A stretch of DNA of 64,000 nt, from positions 7,731,501 to 7,795,500 of the forward strand of contig NZ_CP026121.1 in NCBI RefSeq assembly GCF_003330845.1, read 5' to 3'. This document shows, in pieces, positions 36,419 to 44,250 of the stretch. The position numbers and the translations under genes are program-made. The notes beneath the pieces are model-generated. The model was not told the origin of the DNA, made no database searches, and was given only the letters and a program-made list of their open reading frames with translations. The DNA comes from Streptomyces sp. Go-475 (lineage in GTDB: Bacteria > Actinomycetota > Actinomycetes > Streptomycetales > Streptomycetaceae). The stretch's first letter is position 1. Every line of letters begins with the position of its first letter.

Positions 36419-37423
36419 TCATGCCTGCCGTACCTCCTCGATGGTCACCGGACGGTGCTCGTGCAGCGACAGGGTGCACGCGTCGGCGATCCAGCCCGCC
36501 TCCAGGGCGTCCTCGATCGTGCAGGGGGAGGGGCGGGTGCCGGCCACGACCTCGGTGAACGCGGTCAGTTCGGCGCGGTAGGCCGCCGTGAAGCGGTCCA
36601 TGAAGAAGTCGTGCGGGGTGCCCGCCGGGAAGGTCACGCCCGGCTCGACCGAGCGCAGCGGCAGCTTGTCCTCCAGGCCGACGGCGATGGAGTCCTGGAA
36701 GCCGTGGATCTCCATGCGGACGTCGTAACCGCGGGCGTTGTGACGGGAGTTGGAGACCACCGCGATCGTGCCGTCGTCCAGGGTGAGGATCGCGCCGGTG
36801 GTGTCGGCGTCGCCCGCCTCCTTGATGTACTCGGCGCCCCGGTTGCCGCCCACGGCGTACACCTCGGTCACCTCGCGCCCGGTCACCCAGCGGATGATGT
36901 CGAAGTCGTGCACGGAGCAGTCGCGGAAGATGCCGCCGGAGGCTGCGATGTACGCGGCCGGCGGCGGCGCCGGGTCCAGCGTGGTGGAGCGGACCGTGTG
37001 CAGCGCGCCGAGCTCGCCGCTCCGCACGGCGGCGCGGGCGTTGACGAAGCCGGTGTCGAAGCGGCGGTTGTAGCCGATCTGGATCGGCACACCCTTGCCC
37101 TGGACGGCCTTCAGTACCTCGACGCCCTCGGCCATGGTCTTGGCGACGGGCTTCTCGCAGAAGACCGGCACTCCGGCCTCGACACCGGCGAGGATCAGCG
37201 CGGGGTGGGCGTCCGTGGCGGCCGCGACGACGATCCCGTCGACACCGGCGGCCAGCAGCGCCTCCGGCGAGTCCACGACATCGGCCCCGAACCGCTCGGC
37301 GGCGGCCTTGGCGGCGTCCGCGAACGGGTCGGTGACGACGAGCGACTCGACGGCGTCGAGCCCGGACAGGGTCTCGGCGTGGAAGGCGCCGATGCGGCCG
37401 AGGCCGAGGATTCCGATACGCAT
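36419..37423 (-). CDS. iolG: inositol 2-dehydrogenase (Gfo/Idh/MocA)
   Basis: A 334-residue dehydrogenase. MRIGILGLGRIGAFHAETLSGLDAVESLVVTDPF is the NAD-binding start, followed by DGIVVAAATDAHPALILAGVEAGVPVFCEKPVAKTMAEGVEVL (CEKP), IQIGYNRRFDTGF and GGIFRDCSVHDFDIIRWVTGREV with conserved Asp and His, as in bacterial IolG. It oxidises myo-inositol (or a related cyclitol) at C2 with NAD. It is the third gene of a leftward operon after the SDR (46-base gap), ending in a hairpin terminator. Which of this gene and 34556 acts on myo-inositol cannot be told from sequence, but the match to IolG is better here. Confidence 0.86.
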   Translation of the reverse strand: MRIGILGLGRIGAFHAETLSGLDAVESLVVTDPFADAAKAAAERFGADVVDSPEALLAAGVDGIVVAAATDAHPALILAGVEAGVPVFCEKPVAKTMAEGVEVLKAVQGKGVPIQIGYNRRFDTGFVNARAAVRSGELGALHTVRSTTLDPAPPPAAYIAASGGIFRDCSVHDFDIIRWVTGREVTEVYAVGGNRGAEYIKEAGDADTTGAILTLDDGTIAVVSNSRHNARGYDVRMEIHGFQDSIAVGLEDKLPLRSVEPGVTFPAGTPHDFFMDRFTAAYRAELTAFTEVVAGTRPSPCTIEDALEAGWIADACTLSLHEHRPVTIEEVRQA

Positions 37424-37469
37424 GGGGGTGTTGCTCCTAGAGAGAGGGGAGGGTTTCTTGCGGGAGGTC

Positions 37470-38246
37470 TCAGTCGAGTCCGCCGAGCACGTTCTGGTCC
37501 CAGTCGATCACCGACCCGGTGACCACCCCGGACCGGTCCGACAGCAGGAAGACCACGAAGTCGGCGATCTCGTCCGGCTGGCCCAGCTTGCCCATCGGCA
37601 GTTTCGCGGCGGCTTCCTCGCGCCAGTCGTCCCCGGCCCCGTGGAACGCCTTCTGCGTGGCGTCCTCACCCTCGGTCGCCGTCCAGCCGATGTTCAGCCC
37701 GTTGATCCGCACCCGGTCCCACCGGTGCGCGTGCGCCGCGTTCCGGGTCAGCCCGATCAGCCCCGCCTTGGCGGCGACGTACGGCGCCAGGAACGGCTGG
37801 CCCCCGTGCGCCGACGACGTGATGATGTTGACGACCGTGCCGGGCGCCTTGCGCGCCACCATGTCCGCGACCGCGGCCTGCATCGCGAAGAACGGCGCCT
37901 TGAGGTTGATCGCGATGTGCTGGTCGAACAGCTCGGGCGTGGTGTCCAGCAGCGTCCCCCGGGACGTCAGCCCCGCCGAGTTGACCAGGCAGTCGATCCG
38001 GCCGAACGCGTCGACGACCTCGGCGACGGACGCCTTCGCCTGCTCGGCGTCCGCGAGGTCGGCCCGGACGAACATCGCCTTGCCCCCGGCGGCGGCCAGC
38101 TCGGCCACCAGCGCCTCACCGGGTTCCGGCCGCCGCCCGGTGACGGCCACGACCGCCCCCTCACGGACCGCGGCCCGCGCGATGGCCGCGCCGACGCCCT
38201 GACTGCCGCCGTTGACCAGGACGACCTTGTCGTGGAGAAGTCCCAT
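37470..38246 (-). CDS. short-chain dehydrogenase/reductase
   Basis: A 258-residue classical SDR. KVVLVNGGSQGVGAAIARAAV carries a GGSQGVG variant of the TGxxxGxG cofactor motif, NSAGL the NNAG-like motif, NIITSSAHGG the catalytic serine region and YVAAKAG the catalytic Tyr-xxx-Lys. MGKLGQPDEIADFVVFLLSDRSGVVTGSVIDWDQN completes the fold. Position between the dioxygenase (8 bases away) and iolG suggests oxidation or reduction of a cyclitol or its derivative; substrate unknown. An asparagine-rich end of the active site (DWDQNVLGG) is typical of SDRs in inositol loci. Confidence 0.85.
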   Translation of the reverse strand: MGLLHDKVVLVNGGSQGVGAAIARAAVREGAVVAVTGRRPEPGEALVAELAAAGGKAMFVRADLADAEQAKASVAEVVDAFGRIDCLVNSAGLTSRGTLLDTTPELFDQHIAINLKAPFFAMQAAVADMVARKAPGTVVNIITSSAHGGQPFLAPYVAAKAGLIGLTRNAAHAHRWDRVRINGLNIGWTATEGEDATQKAFHGAGDDWREEAAAKLPMGKLGQPDEIADFVVFLLSDRSGVVTGSVIDWDQNVLGGLD

Positions 38247-38254
38247 GGAGTTCC

Positions 38255-39412
38255 TCAGCTCTCTCGCCGCTCGGCACCGGCCCGCAGCTCCGCCCGGAGC
38301 ACCTCCGGCGTCCACTCCTCGCGCAGCGCCCGCCGCAGCAGATCCGCCTGCGAGGGCGGGGCCAGGCCGTCGACCGGCGGGTCGCTGTCGAGGTTGGTCG
38401 GGAAGGGGTAGCCCTCGGCGCTCGCCGCGATCACGCGGTCCAGCCACGCCTGGTCGGCACCCTCGGCCCGGCGCTTGAGCAGCACCGGGTACACGGCGTT
38501 GGCGACGGCCTCCCGGTCCACCGTCTCCATCGCCCGCCCGAACGCCGACGACACCTGGAGCAGGTTGGCCATGCGCCGGATGTCCGCCGAGCGGTTGGTG
38601 CCGGCGGCGTGGAACAGCGCCGGGTTGAAGAAGACCGCGTCGCCCTTCGCGAGCGGCAGTTGCACGTGGCGCGCCTCGAAGTACGCCCGGAACTCCGGGA
38701 GCCGCCAGGCGAGATAGCCCGGCTCGTACTTCTGCGAGTGCGGCAGGTACATCGTCGGCCCGGACTCCACCGGCATGTCGCAGTGCGCGACCGCGCCCTG
38801 GAGGGTCAGCACGGGGGAGAGGCGGTGCACGTGCGCCGGGTAGGCGGCGGCCGTCTCGTTGGACAGGAAGCCCAGGTGGTAGTCGCGGTGCGCGGTCTGG
38901 GCGGCGCCGCCCGGGTTGACCACGTTGAGCTGGGAGGTGACCTGGTAGCCGGGGCCCAGCCAGGCCGTGGAGACCAGCGCGAGCACCTCGTTGGCGTAGT
39001 AGTCGGCGAACGTCTCCGCGTCGTAGAGGGCCGCCTTCTCCAGCGCGTTCCACACCCGGTCGTTGGCGCCGGGCGCGGCGAAGTGGTCGCCGGCCGTCGC
39101 GCCCGAGGCACGCTGCTCGGCGATCAGCCCTTCGAACACCGCGGTGGCCCGGTCCACGACCTCCGGGTCGGGGAAGGCGCCGCGGAAGACGACGATGCCC
39201 GGCCCGTCGGCGAGCGCCCGCACCAGCTCGGCCTGGACCACACGGTCGCCTTCGACCAGGCCGGCGTCGTAGACCGGCACGTTCCGCTCGACCGTGGAGG
39301 CGTGCGGATAGTCGGCGGGGTCCGTCGCCTGCTCGACCAGCGCGCGGAACGCGTCGAGGTCGCAGTCGTGCTCGGACAGCCAGGCGCGGCGGGATAGGGA
39401 AGTGATGGACAT
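38255..39412 (-). CDS. phytanoyl-CoA dioxygenase (PhyH)-like Fe(II)/2-oxoglutarate oxygenase
   Basis: A 385-residue protein. The iron-binding facial triad is visible: HRD in AHRDYHLGFLS, and a distal His in FFNPALFHAAGTNRSADIRRMANLLQ with the following Arg probably binding 2-oxoglutarate. LQGAVAHCDMPVESGPTMYLPHSQKYEPGYLAW is typical of PhyH-like hydroxylases. It is the first gene of the leftward operon with an SDR and iolG, divergent from the LacI gene. A dioxygenase is not part of standard inositol breakdown, so it may demethylate or hydroxylate a modified cyclitol to feed the pathway. That function is inference. Confidence 0.85.
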   Translation of the reverse strand: MSITSLSRRAWLSEHDCDLDAFRALVEQATDPADYPHASTVERNVPVYDAGLVEGDRVVQAELVRALADGPGIVVFRGAFPDPEVVDRATAVFEGLIAEQRASGATAGDHFAAPGANDRVWNALEKAALYDAETFADYYANEVLALVSTAWLGPGYQVTSQLNVVNPGGAAQTAHRDYHLGFLSNETAAAYPAHVHRLSPVLTLQGAVAHCDMPVESGPTMYLPHSQKYEPGYLAWRLPEFRAYFEARHVQLPLAKGDAVFFNPALFHAAGTNRSADIRRMANLLQVSSAFGRAMETVDREAVANAVYPVLLKRRAEGADQAWLDRVIAASAEGYPFPTNLDSDPPVDGLAPPSQADLLRRALREEWTPEVLRAELRAGAERRES

Positions 39413-39456
39413 CGTCGTCCCTTCGGGGGTCACGGACCGACGCAGCCCTGCCATTC

Positions 39457-39468
39457 TTGTCAGTACAA
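39457..39468. promoter_or_regulatory. putative inositol-regulator operator, copy 2
   Basis: TTGTCAGTACAA is an inverted repeat (TTGT, four bases, ACAA) continuing as CAAAC. It shares TGTNAGTACAAAC with the minus strand of the site at 30419-30428 and lies between the divergent dioxygenase (start 39412) and LacI (start 39522) genes. Confidence 0.55.
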
Positions 39469-39521
39469 ACCCCTCGAACAACCAGCAGCGAGCCATCAAA
39501 AACCCCTCAAGGAGGCGAGGC

Positions 39522-40553
39522 GTGGGCCACCCCTTCCCGATCCGGGAGATCGCACGTCAGGCGGGTCTGAGCGAGGCCACCGTGGACCGGGTCCTGAACG
39601 GCAGGGGCGGCGTGCGCGAGAGCACCGCGCGGGAGGTCCACCAGGCCATCGCGGACCTCGACCGGCAGCGCACCCAGGTCCGGCTCGTGGGCCGGACCTT
39701 CATGGTCGACATCGTGATGCAGGCGCCGGAACGCTTCACGACCGCGATCCGGGCCGCCCTGGAGGCGGAGCTGCCGGCACTGCACCCGGCGGTGCTGCGC
39801 TCCCGCTTCCACTTCCGCGAGACCGGCCCGGTCGGCGAGCTGGTGCGGACCTTGGACCGGATCGCCCGGCGCGGCTCGCAGGGCGTGATCCTCAAGGCGC
39901 CGGACGTCCCCGAGGTCACCGCCGCCGTCGGCCGGCTCGCCACCGCCGGCATCCCGGTCGTGACGCTGGTGACGGACCTGCCCGCCAGCGCGCGCCTCGC
40001 CTACGTCGGCATCGACGACCGGGCGGCGGGCGCGACGGCCGCGTACCTCATGGGGCAGTGGCTGGGGGAGCGGCCGGGCAACATCCTCACGAGCCTCAGC
40101 AGCGGCTTCTTCCGCAACGAGGAGGAGCGCGAGATGGGCTTCCGCAGCGCCATGCGCGCCCGGCACCCCGAGCGCACGCTGGTCGAGATCGCCGAGGGGC
40201 AGGGCCTGGACGCCACCCAGTACGACCTCGTCCGGGCCGCGCTGGAACGCGACCCGGACATCCGCGCCGTGTACTCGATCGGCGGCGGCAACATCGCCAC
40301 GCTGCGGGCCTTCGACGACCTCGGCCGGGCGTGCGCGGTGTTCGTCGCGCACGACCTCGACCACGACAACACCCGGCTGCTGCGCGAGCACCGCCTGTCC
40401 GCCGTGCTCCACCACGACCTCCGCCAGGACGTGCGCGAGGCCTGCCACACCGTCATGCGCGCCCACGGCGCCCTGCCCCCGGCGGGGCCGACCCTGCCGT
40501 CGGCGATCCAGGTGGTGACGCCGTACAACATGCCGCCGCAGGCGGCCGTGTGA
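39522..40553 (+). CDS. LacI-family regulator
   Basis: A 343-residue regulator. The N-terminal helix-turn-helix reads FPIREIARQAGLSEATVDRVLNGRGGVRESTAREVHQAI with the hinge region DRQRTQV; a periplasmic-binding-like effector domain follows (FMVDIVMQAPERF, GVILKAPDVPEV, AYVGIDDRAAGATAAYLMGQWL, IRAVYSIGGGN, VFVAHDLDHDN). Start GTG 39522 is chosen because AAGGAGG lies six bases upstream. The reading frame is open further upstream but that would overlap the divergent gene. It probably controls the dioxygenase/SDR/iolG operon in response to an inositol-like sugar. Confidence 0.9.
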   Translation: MGHPFPIREIARQAGLSEATVDRVLNGRGGVRESTAREVHQAIADLDRQRTQVRLVGRTFMVDIVMQAPERFTTAIRAALEAELPALHPAVLRSRFHFRETGPVGELVRTLDRIARRGSQGVILKAPDVPEVTAAVGRLATAGIPVVTLVTDLPASARLAYVGIDDRAAGATAAYLMGQWLGERPGNILTSLSSGFFRNEEEREMGFRSAMRARHPERTLVEIAEGQGLDATQYDLVRAALERDPDIRAVYSIGGGNIATLRAFDDLGRACAVFVAHDLDHDNTRLLREHRLSAVLHHDLRQDVREACHTVMRAHGALPPAGPTLPSAIQVVTPYNMPPQAAV

Positions 40554-40618
40554 TCCGGGTACGGGGGCCGGGCGTGGGTCCTGGGGAAGGCGCGCCCGGG
40601 CCCCTACGGTCGGGGCCC

Positions 40619-41230
40619 ATGTGGACCTCGCGACCGGACGGCGGACCCGAACGGCTGGTGACCCTGGTCGACGGTGTGTTCGCCATCGCCATCACGCTGC
40701 TCGTCCTCGACCTCTCGGTGGCCCGGGACCTCGATACCGCCGCCTACCGCGCGGCCCTGCGCGAGCTCCTGCCCGACCTCGGGGCCTACGCGCTGAGCGT
40801 CGCGGTGCTGGGGAGCTACTGGCGCGACCACCGCCGGATCTTCCAGGACGTACGGGAGATCGACGGGCAGGTGATCACCCTCTCGATGGCCGGCCTCGGC
40901 GTCGCGGCGCTGGTCCCCTTCCCCACCCGGCTGCTCGCCGAGTACGGGGACCAGCCCGTGTCCGTCGCCGTCTACGCGGGGGCGGTCGCCGCGCTCGGCG
41001 CCTCCCACCTGGCGGTGGCCGCCGTCCTGGCCCGACGCCCCTGGCTGCGCCACGACCGGCCCTCAGAGGCCGCCCGCACGCTCTATCTTCTGGATGGTGC
41101 CGCCTCCGTGGTGGTCTTCCTCGTCACCGTCCCGCTGGTGTTCGTGACCGGCCCCCGGATCATGTGGGGGTGGCTGGTCCTCGTCCCGCTGCGGGTCTAC
41201 CTGGGCCGACGGCTCCAGGCCCGGGGCTGA
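40619..41230 (+). CDS. TMEM175-like (DUF1211) potassium channel family protein
   Basis: A 203-residue membrane protein with about six helices. PERLVTLVDGVFAIAITLLVLDLSVA is the family signature around the pore helix, in which the usual FSD is LVD; YALSVAVLGSYWRDHRRIFQDVREIDGQVITLSMAGLGVAALVPFPTRLLAEYG and the last two helices follow. Prokaryotic members form K+-selective channels as tetramers. It is a single gene 66 bases after the LacI stop, convergent with the oxidoreductase at 41274 (43-base gap). No functional link to inositol is visible. Confidence 0.8.
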   Translation: MWTSRPDGGPERLVTLVDGVFAIAITLLVLDLSVARDLDTAAYRAALRELLPDLGAYALSVAVLGSYWRDHRRIFQDVREIDGQVITLSMAGLGVAALVPFPTRLLAEYGDQPVSVAVYAGAVAALGASHLAVAAVLARRPWLRHDRPSEAARTLYLLDGAASVVVFLVTVPLVFVTGPRIMWGWLVLVPLRVYLGRRLQARG

Positions 41231-41273
41231 CGGCTCAGGGCTCCAGGCCCGGGCGCTGACGGCGGGCGGCGCG

Positions 41274-42437
41274 TCACGCCGGGCCGCCCACCTCCGCCCA
41301 GGTGCCGCTCGCGGCCGACCGCGCCATCGCGTCCAGCGCGGCCGCACTGTGCACCGCGTCTTCCAGGGTCGCCCCGTGCGGGGTGCCCTCGGCGACGGAG
41401 CGCAGGAAGCGGTACGCCTCGATGACCTTCAGGTCGTCGTACCCCATGGCGTTCGCCGCGCCCGGCTGGAACGCGGCGAACTCGCCGTGCCCCGGGCCGA
41501 CGTACACCGTGCTGACGGACTGGTCCTGGTACGTCGTGCCGCGGCTGATCCCCAGCTCGTTCATGCGCCGGAAGTCCCAGAAGACCGCCCCCTTGGTGCC
41601 GTGCACCTCGAAGCCGTAGTTGTTCTGCTCGCCGACCGAGACCCGGCAGGCCTCCAGCACCCCGCGCGCCCCGGAGGCGAAGCGCAGCAGGCAGCTGACG
41701 TAGTCCTCGTTCTCGACCGGGCCGAGTTCACCGCCCGAGGCGCGGCTGTGGCCCGCCGTCGCACCGGTCGGGCGGGCCCGCTCCGGGAGGAAGATCGCCG
41801 TGTCGGCCGTGAGGGACGTGATGTCGCCGAGCAGGAACCGGGCCAGGTCCGCGCCGTGCGAGGCCAGGTCGCCCAGCACCCCGCTGCCCCCGCGCTCCCG
41901 CTCGTACCGCCAGGTCAGGGCGCCCTCGGGATGGGCGGCGTAGTCGCTGAACAGCCGGACGCGGACGTGGGTGACCGTGCCGATCTCGCCGGAGGCGATC
42001 AGCTCGCGGGCCGCCTCCACGGCCGGCGCGTTGCGGTAGTTGAAGCCGACCGTGCCCTGCACGCCCGCCCCGGCCACCGCGTCCGCCACCGCGCGGGCGT
42101 CCTCGGCGGTCAGTCCCACCGGCTTCTCGATCCAGATGTGCTTGCCCGCCTCGGCCATGGCGACGCCGATCTCGCGGTGCAGGAAGTTCGGCGCGGTGAT
42201 GCTGACCGCCTTCACGCGCGGGTCGGCGGCCACCTCGCGCCAGTCGCGGGTCGTCGAGGCGAAGCCGAACTGCGCGGCGGCCTCCTCCGCCCGGCCCGGC
42301 ACCTCCTCGGCGACCGTCACCAGCCCCGGAACGAGGGGCAGCCGCGGGAAGTGGTGCCGCACGCGCGCGTACGCCTGGGTGTGCACCCGCCCCATCCAGC
42401 CGAAACCGACGACGGCGACGCCGAGCGTGTCCACCAT
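41274..42437 (-). CDS. Gfo/Idh/MocA-family oxidoreductase
   Basis: A 387-residue dehydrogenase. LGVAVVGFGWMGRVHTQAYARVRHHFP is the NAD-binding start, then AVSITAPNFLHREIGVAMAEAGKHIWIEKPVGLTAEDARAVADA (EKP), GFNYRNAPAVEAARELIASGEIG, and GGSGVLGDLASHGADLARFLLGD with conserved Asp and His residues. GAGGGGC precedes the ATG. It differs from the two inositol dehydrogenases in length and motifs, so the substrate is likely another sugar or cyclitol. It is divergent from the LacI gene at 42549 with matching palindromes between, so sugar-induced expression is likely. Confidence 0.85.
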   Translation of the reverse strand: MVDTLGVAVVGFGWMGRVHTQAYARVRHHFPRLPLVPGLVTVAEEVPGRAEEAAAQFGFASTTRDWREVAADPRVKAVSITAPNFLHREIGVAMAEAGKHIWIEKPVGLTAEDARAVADAVAGAGVQGTVGFNYRNAPAVEAARELIASGEIGTVTHVRVRLFSDYAAHPEGALTWRYERERGGSGVLGDLASHGADLARFLLGDITSLTADTAIFLPERARPTGATAGHSRASGGELGPVENEDYVSCLLRFASGARGVLEACRVSVGEQNNYGFEVHGTKGAVFWDFRRMNELGISRGTTYQDQSVSTVYVGPGHGEFAAFQPGAANAMGYDDLKVIEAYRFLRSVAEGTPHGATLEDAVHSAAALDAMARSAASGTWAEVGGPA

Positions 42438-42450
42438 GAGAGCCCCTCTT

Positions 42451-42462
42451 TGGACCGTTCCA
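42451..42462. promoter_or_regulatory. LacI-type operator palindrome, copy 1
   Basis: TGGACCGTTCCA is a near-perfect palindrome 13 bases before the oxidoreductase start. Its reverse complement, TGGAACGGTCCA, is exactly copy 2 at 42533-42544. Confidence 0.75.
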
Positions 42463-42532
42463 GAACCTGTCCAGGCCACCCTGGGACGTGGTTTCCGCTG
42501 GTGTCAACCCTTTGACAAGCCGGAGCCCTCCG

Positions 42533-42544
42533 TGGAACGGTCCA
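42533..42544. promoter_or_regulatory. LacI-type operator palindrome, copy 2
   Basis: TGGAACGGTCCA, overlapping the region just before the LacI start at 42549. A small TGTCAA/TTGACA inverted pair (42502-42507, 42512-42517) between the two copies supplies back-to-back -35-like hexamers. Confidence 0.75.
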
Positions 42545-42548
42545 TGCC

Positions 42549-43550
42549 ATGAGACCACCGACCATCCGAGACGTCGCCGAACGGGCCGGCGTCTCCAAGT
42601 CGCTGGTCTCGCTGGTGCTGCGCGGCTCCGACCAGGTGCGCCCCGAGAAGCGGGACGCCGTGCTCCGGGCCGCCCGGGAACTCGGCTACCGGCCCAACGC
42701 CGCCGCGCGCTCCCTCAGCGAACGGCGCACCCGCACCGTCGGCGTCCTCCTGAACGACCTGCGCAACCCCTGGTTCGTCGACCTCCTCGACGGCCTGAAC
42801 TCCCTCCTGCGCGAGCGCGGCCTGCACATGCTGCTGGCCGACGCCCGCCTCAACCGCCGCACCGGCCAGGACCCGGCCGACCCGCTGCTGGACCTGCGCG
42901 TCGACGGCCTGGTCGTGGTCGGCACCCTGCCCGATCCGGCGGCCCTCGGCGCGGCCGCCGAGCGCATGCCGGTCGTCCTGGCCGGTGCCCGCGAGCCGGT
43001 GCCGCCCGGGGTGGACCAGGTCGCGGGCGACGACGAGCGGGGCGCCCGGCTGGTCACCGAGCACCTCATCGGCCTCGGCCACCGCCGCATCGCGCACCTG
43101 GCCGGCTTCGGAGCCGTGGGCGAGCTGCGCCGCCGCAGCTTCGAGGCGACGATGCGGGCGCACGGTCTGGCGGACCGGGCCGTCGTCGAGAACGGCGACA
43201 TGACCGAGGAGGGCGGCTACCGCGCCACGGTCCGCCTCCTGAGCCGGCCCGACCGTCCCACCGCCGTCTTCGCCGCCAACGACATCACCTGCGTCGGCGC
43301 CCTGTCGGCGGCGGAGGAACTCGGACTGCGCGTCCCGCACGACGTGTCCGTCGTCGGCTACGACAACACGAGCGTCTCCCGGCTGCGCCACCTGTGGCTC
43401 ACCACCGTCGACAACGCCGGCCACGAGGTCGGCCGCCGAGCCGCCCGCTTCCTCCTCGACCGCTTCGAACGGCCCGGGGGCGAGGGACGGCTCCACCTGG
43501 CCGCGCCGACGCTGGAGATCCGGGGGACGACGACGGCGCCGCCGGCTTGA
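42549..43550 (+). CDS. LacI-family regulator
   Basis: A 333-residue regulator. It starts MRPPTIRDVAERAGVSKSLVSLVLRGSDQVRPEKRDAVLRAARELGYRPNAAARSLSERRTRTVGVLLNDLRNPWF, with a standard LacI helix-turn-helix and hinge. The effector domain includes VDGLVVVGTLPDP, GARLVTEHLIGLGHRRIAHLAG, TAVFAANDITCVGALSAAEELGLRVPHDVSVVGYDNT and ends LEIRGTTTAPPA. It is divergent from the oxidoreductase, and its own start overlaps operator copy 2, so it is presumably autoregulated and represses the divergent pair until its ligand appears. Confidence 0.93.
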   Translation: MRPPTIRDVAERAGVSKSLVSLVLRGSDQVRPEKRDAVLRAARELGYRPNAAARSLSERRTRTVGVLLNDLRNPWFVDLLDGLNSLLRERGLHMLLADARLNRRTGQDPADPLLDLRVDGLVVVGTLPDPAALGAAAERMPVVLAGAREPVPPGVDQVAGDDERGARLVTEHLIGLGHRRIAHLAGFGAVGELRRRSFEATMRAHGLADRAVVENGDMTEEGGYRATVRLLSRPDRPTAVFAANDITCVGALSAAEELGLRVPHDVSVVGYDNTSVSRLRHLWLTTVDNAGHEVGRRAARFLLDRFERPGGEGRLHLAAPTLEIRGTTTAPPA

Positions 43551-43738
43551 TCCGGTGGCGCGGCAGCGGTGATCTACGCGACCTCGGTGGCCAGTTGGCC
43601 ACTGTACGGCGGTCGGTGTCCGTCTCAACCCCTATGCCCTGGTCGGGAGTTCCCGCCGACTCGCGTATTGTTTGCGGCATATGCCCGGCAGTTGGGAATT
43701 CCGGGGCATACGAGCGCGCGGCGAAGGGGGAGCAACAG

Positions 43739-44035
43739 GTGGACGAGACGCGGCACCGACCCGTCAGGCGAGCCGGACCGACCGGAGGAGCCGTCCCGGC
43801 ACTCCTGGCCGTCGTGGCCTGCGCCGGACACGCGACCAAGGCGGAACTGCCCTGGTGGGCCGTCCTCGCCGTCGCCGTCTCGACGGTGGGCCTCGCCGGC
43901 TGGACCGGCGCCCGGATCGGCCGCCGGCGAGGACCCGGGGACGAACCCTTCGAGCCGGGCGAGCAGGTCCTCGGCACGTGCGCGCTGCGCGCCTCACACC
44001 CCGAACACATGCCGCCCCCAGGTCCGCGAGGCTGA
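43739..44035 (+). CDS. small membrane protein, unknown function
   Basis: A 98-residue protein. The GTG at 43739 has GGGAG seven bases before it; upstream in-frame codons have none. After a basic tail come two hydrophobic stretches (GAVPALLAVVACAGHA and LPWWAVLAVAVSTVGLAGWTGARIG), then a hydrophilic C-terminus with FEPGEQVLGTCALR. It looks like a short two-helix membrane protein of the kind common in Streptomyces. It follows the LacI gene by 188 bases and precedes tRNA-Pro. No family is recognised and no function is proposed. Confidence 0.65.
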   Translation: MDETRHRPVRRAGPTGGAVPALLAVVACAGHATKAELPWWAVLAVAVSTVGLAGWTGARIGRRRGPGDEPFEPGEQVLGTCALRASHPEHMPPPGPRG

Positions 44036-44100
44036 TCCCCGCTCCGCACATGCGGTAGGGTTGACCTGCGCGATCACGCGGTTCACCCCGCGGGACGCGG

Positions 44101-44174
<74 letters not shown>

Positions 44175-44206
44175 CTGGAGACAGTCGCACATCGGGCTCG
44201 GTAGCG

Positions 44207-44245
44207 AGGCGCCCGGGTCCGTCAGGCCGACGGACCCGGGCGCCT
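44207..44245. terminator. 17-bp stem bidirectional hairpin
   Basis: Arms 44207-44223 and 44229-44245 are fully complementary with a 5-base AGGCC loop. It lies between tRNA-Pro and the stop of the leftward glycosidase (44251), so it can end both transcripts. Confidence 0.85.
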
Positions 44246-44250
44246 CCTCG

